A DNA stretch of 40,707 nt, taken from JAZLIL01 sp045617405. Lineage in GTDB: Bacteria; Bacillota; Clostridia; Lachnospirales; Lachnospiraceae. How positions within the stretch are numbered: the first letter of the stretch is position 1; every line of letters starts with the position of its first letter. The stretch is taken from contig JAZLIL010000056.1 in NCBI GenBank assembly GCA_045617405.1, forward strand, positions 1 through 40,707, given 5' to 3'. The position numbers and the translations under genes were made by a program. The notes beneath the pieces were generated by a model that did no database searches, had not been told where the DNA came from, and saw only the letters and a program-made list of their open reading frames with translations. Positions 40,580-40,707 of the stretch are shown piece by piece.

Positions 40580-40707
40580 CTGACCGCGAAAAAACGGAAA
40601 GCAAGCACATTGAAAATTGAACAACGAAACAACCTTGAAATTCGAAAAGAATTCATTCGACTTTAAGTCGAACGGTGAGAGAAATCTCACACCTTAAAAA
40701 CAGTAAA
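40580..40707 (+). other. Presumed 5' leader of an rRNA operon (pre-16S)
   Basis: CACATTGAAAATTGAACAAC near 40607-40626 resembles sequence seen in clostridial rRNA leaders and spacers. Hairpins TTCGACT-TTA-AGTCGAA (40656-40672) and GTGAGA-GAAA-TCTCAC (40675-40690) follow. The window ends before any mature 16S sequence, so the identity is inferred. Confidence 0.6.

Overview
The window is the chromosomal origin neighbourhood of a low-to-moderate GC Gram-positive bacterium, most likely a member of the Clostridia and probably Lachnospiraceae. The reasons are the conserved Firmicute order rpmH-rnpA-yidD-yidC-jag-mnmE-mnmG-rsmG-parA-parB left of the origin and dnaA-dnaN-yaaA-recF-gyrB-gyrA to its right, the strong AGGAGG ribosome binding sites, the clostridial DUF4446/DUF3881 genes after parB, the IorAB pair, the split class I fumarase and the absence of encoded CCA on the tRNAs. 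The family assignment is inference. No mobile element, prophage, CRISPR array or defence system is visible; nearly all of the window is core genome.

Layout. (1) 1-1268, plus strand: the 3' part of an anaerobic RNR-activase-like radical SAM gene and a GNAT gene, closed by a terminator shared with the convergent block. (2) 1255-11717, minus strand: iorA-iorB-dacA-rsmA-tandem GNAT-ABC ATPase-coiled-coil FtsX permease-DUF1189, eight tightly spaced genes behind one recognisable promoter. (3) 11719-13854, minus strand: tRNA-Lys(CTT) with its own promoter and terminator, then thioredoxin, trmB and murI. (4) 13879-19313, plus strand: guanylate-kinase-like gene, yaaR, holB, ricT, trmN6-like, rsmI and abrB. 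This is the Bacillus tmk-yaaR-holB-yaaT-yabB-yabC-abrB cluster with a guanylate-kinase-like protein in the tmk position, and it is transcribed towards the origin. (5) 19315-19649: tRNA-Arg(CCT), a 38-bp tandem duplication and a compact multi-hairpin element. (6) 19619-29940, minus strand: DUF3881, DUF4446, parB, parA, rsmG, mnmG, mnmE, jag, yidC, yidD, rnpA, rpmH, with two parS sites. (7) 29941-31918: bipartite oriC flanking dnaA. (8) 31919-40230, plus strand: dnaN, yaaA, recF, gyrB, gyrA and both fumarase subunits. (9) 40231-40707: tRNA-Ser(GCT) with a strong promoter, then a second strong promoter and leader sequence that looks like the start of an rRNA operon whose 16S gene lies beyond the window.

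The genes work together as the replication-initiation and segregation centre (DnaA, beta clamp, delta-prime, RecF, gyrase, ParABS), the inner-membrane insertion and tRNA/rRNA-modification set (YidC/YidD, Jag, RNase P, MnmEG, RsmG, RsmA, RsmI, TrmB, TrmN6), cell-wall enzymes (MurI, DacA) and anaerobic energy/amino-acid metabolism (IorAB, fumarase). Several start codons were set by the ribosome binding site rather than by the longest frame (rnpA and yidD at TTG, yidC at GTG; rsmG, mnmE, jag, iorA, iorB, DUF1189, the ABC ATPase and others at internal ATGs).

The least explained structure is the 106-bp element at 19544-19649: a 9-bp closing stem enclosing three adjacent hairpins, next to a 38-bp tandem duplication. 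Other points of note are a 30-bp tandem repeat after the trmN6-like gene, the replacement of tmk, the approximately 300-residue coiled-coil insert in the ABC permease, and a parS site abutting the putative parA promoter.
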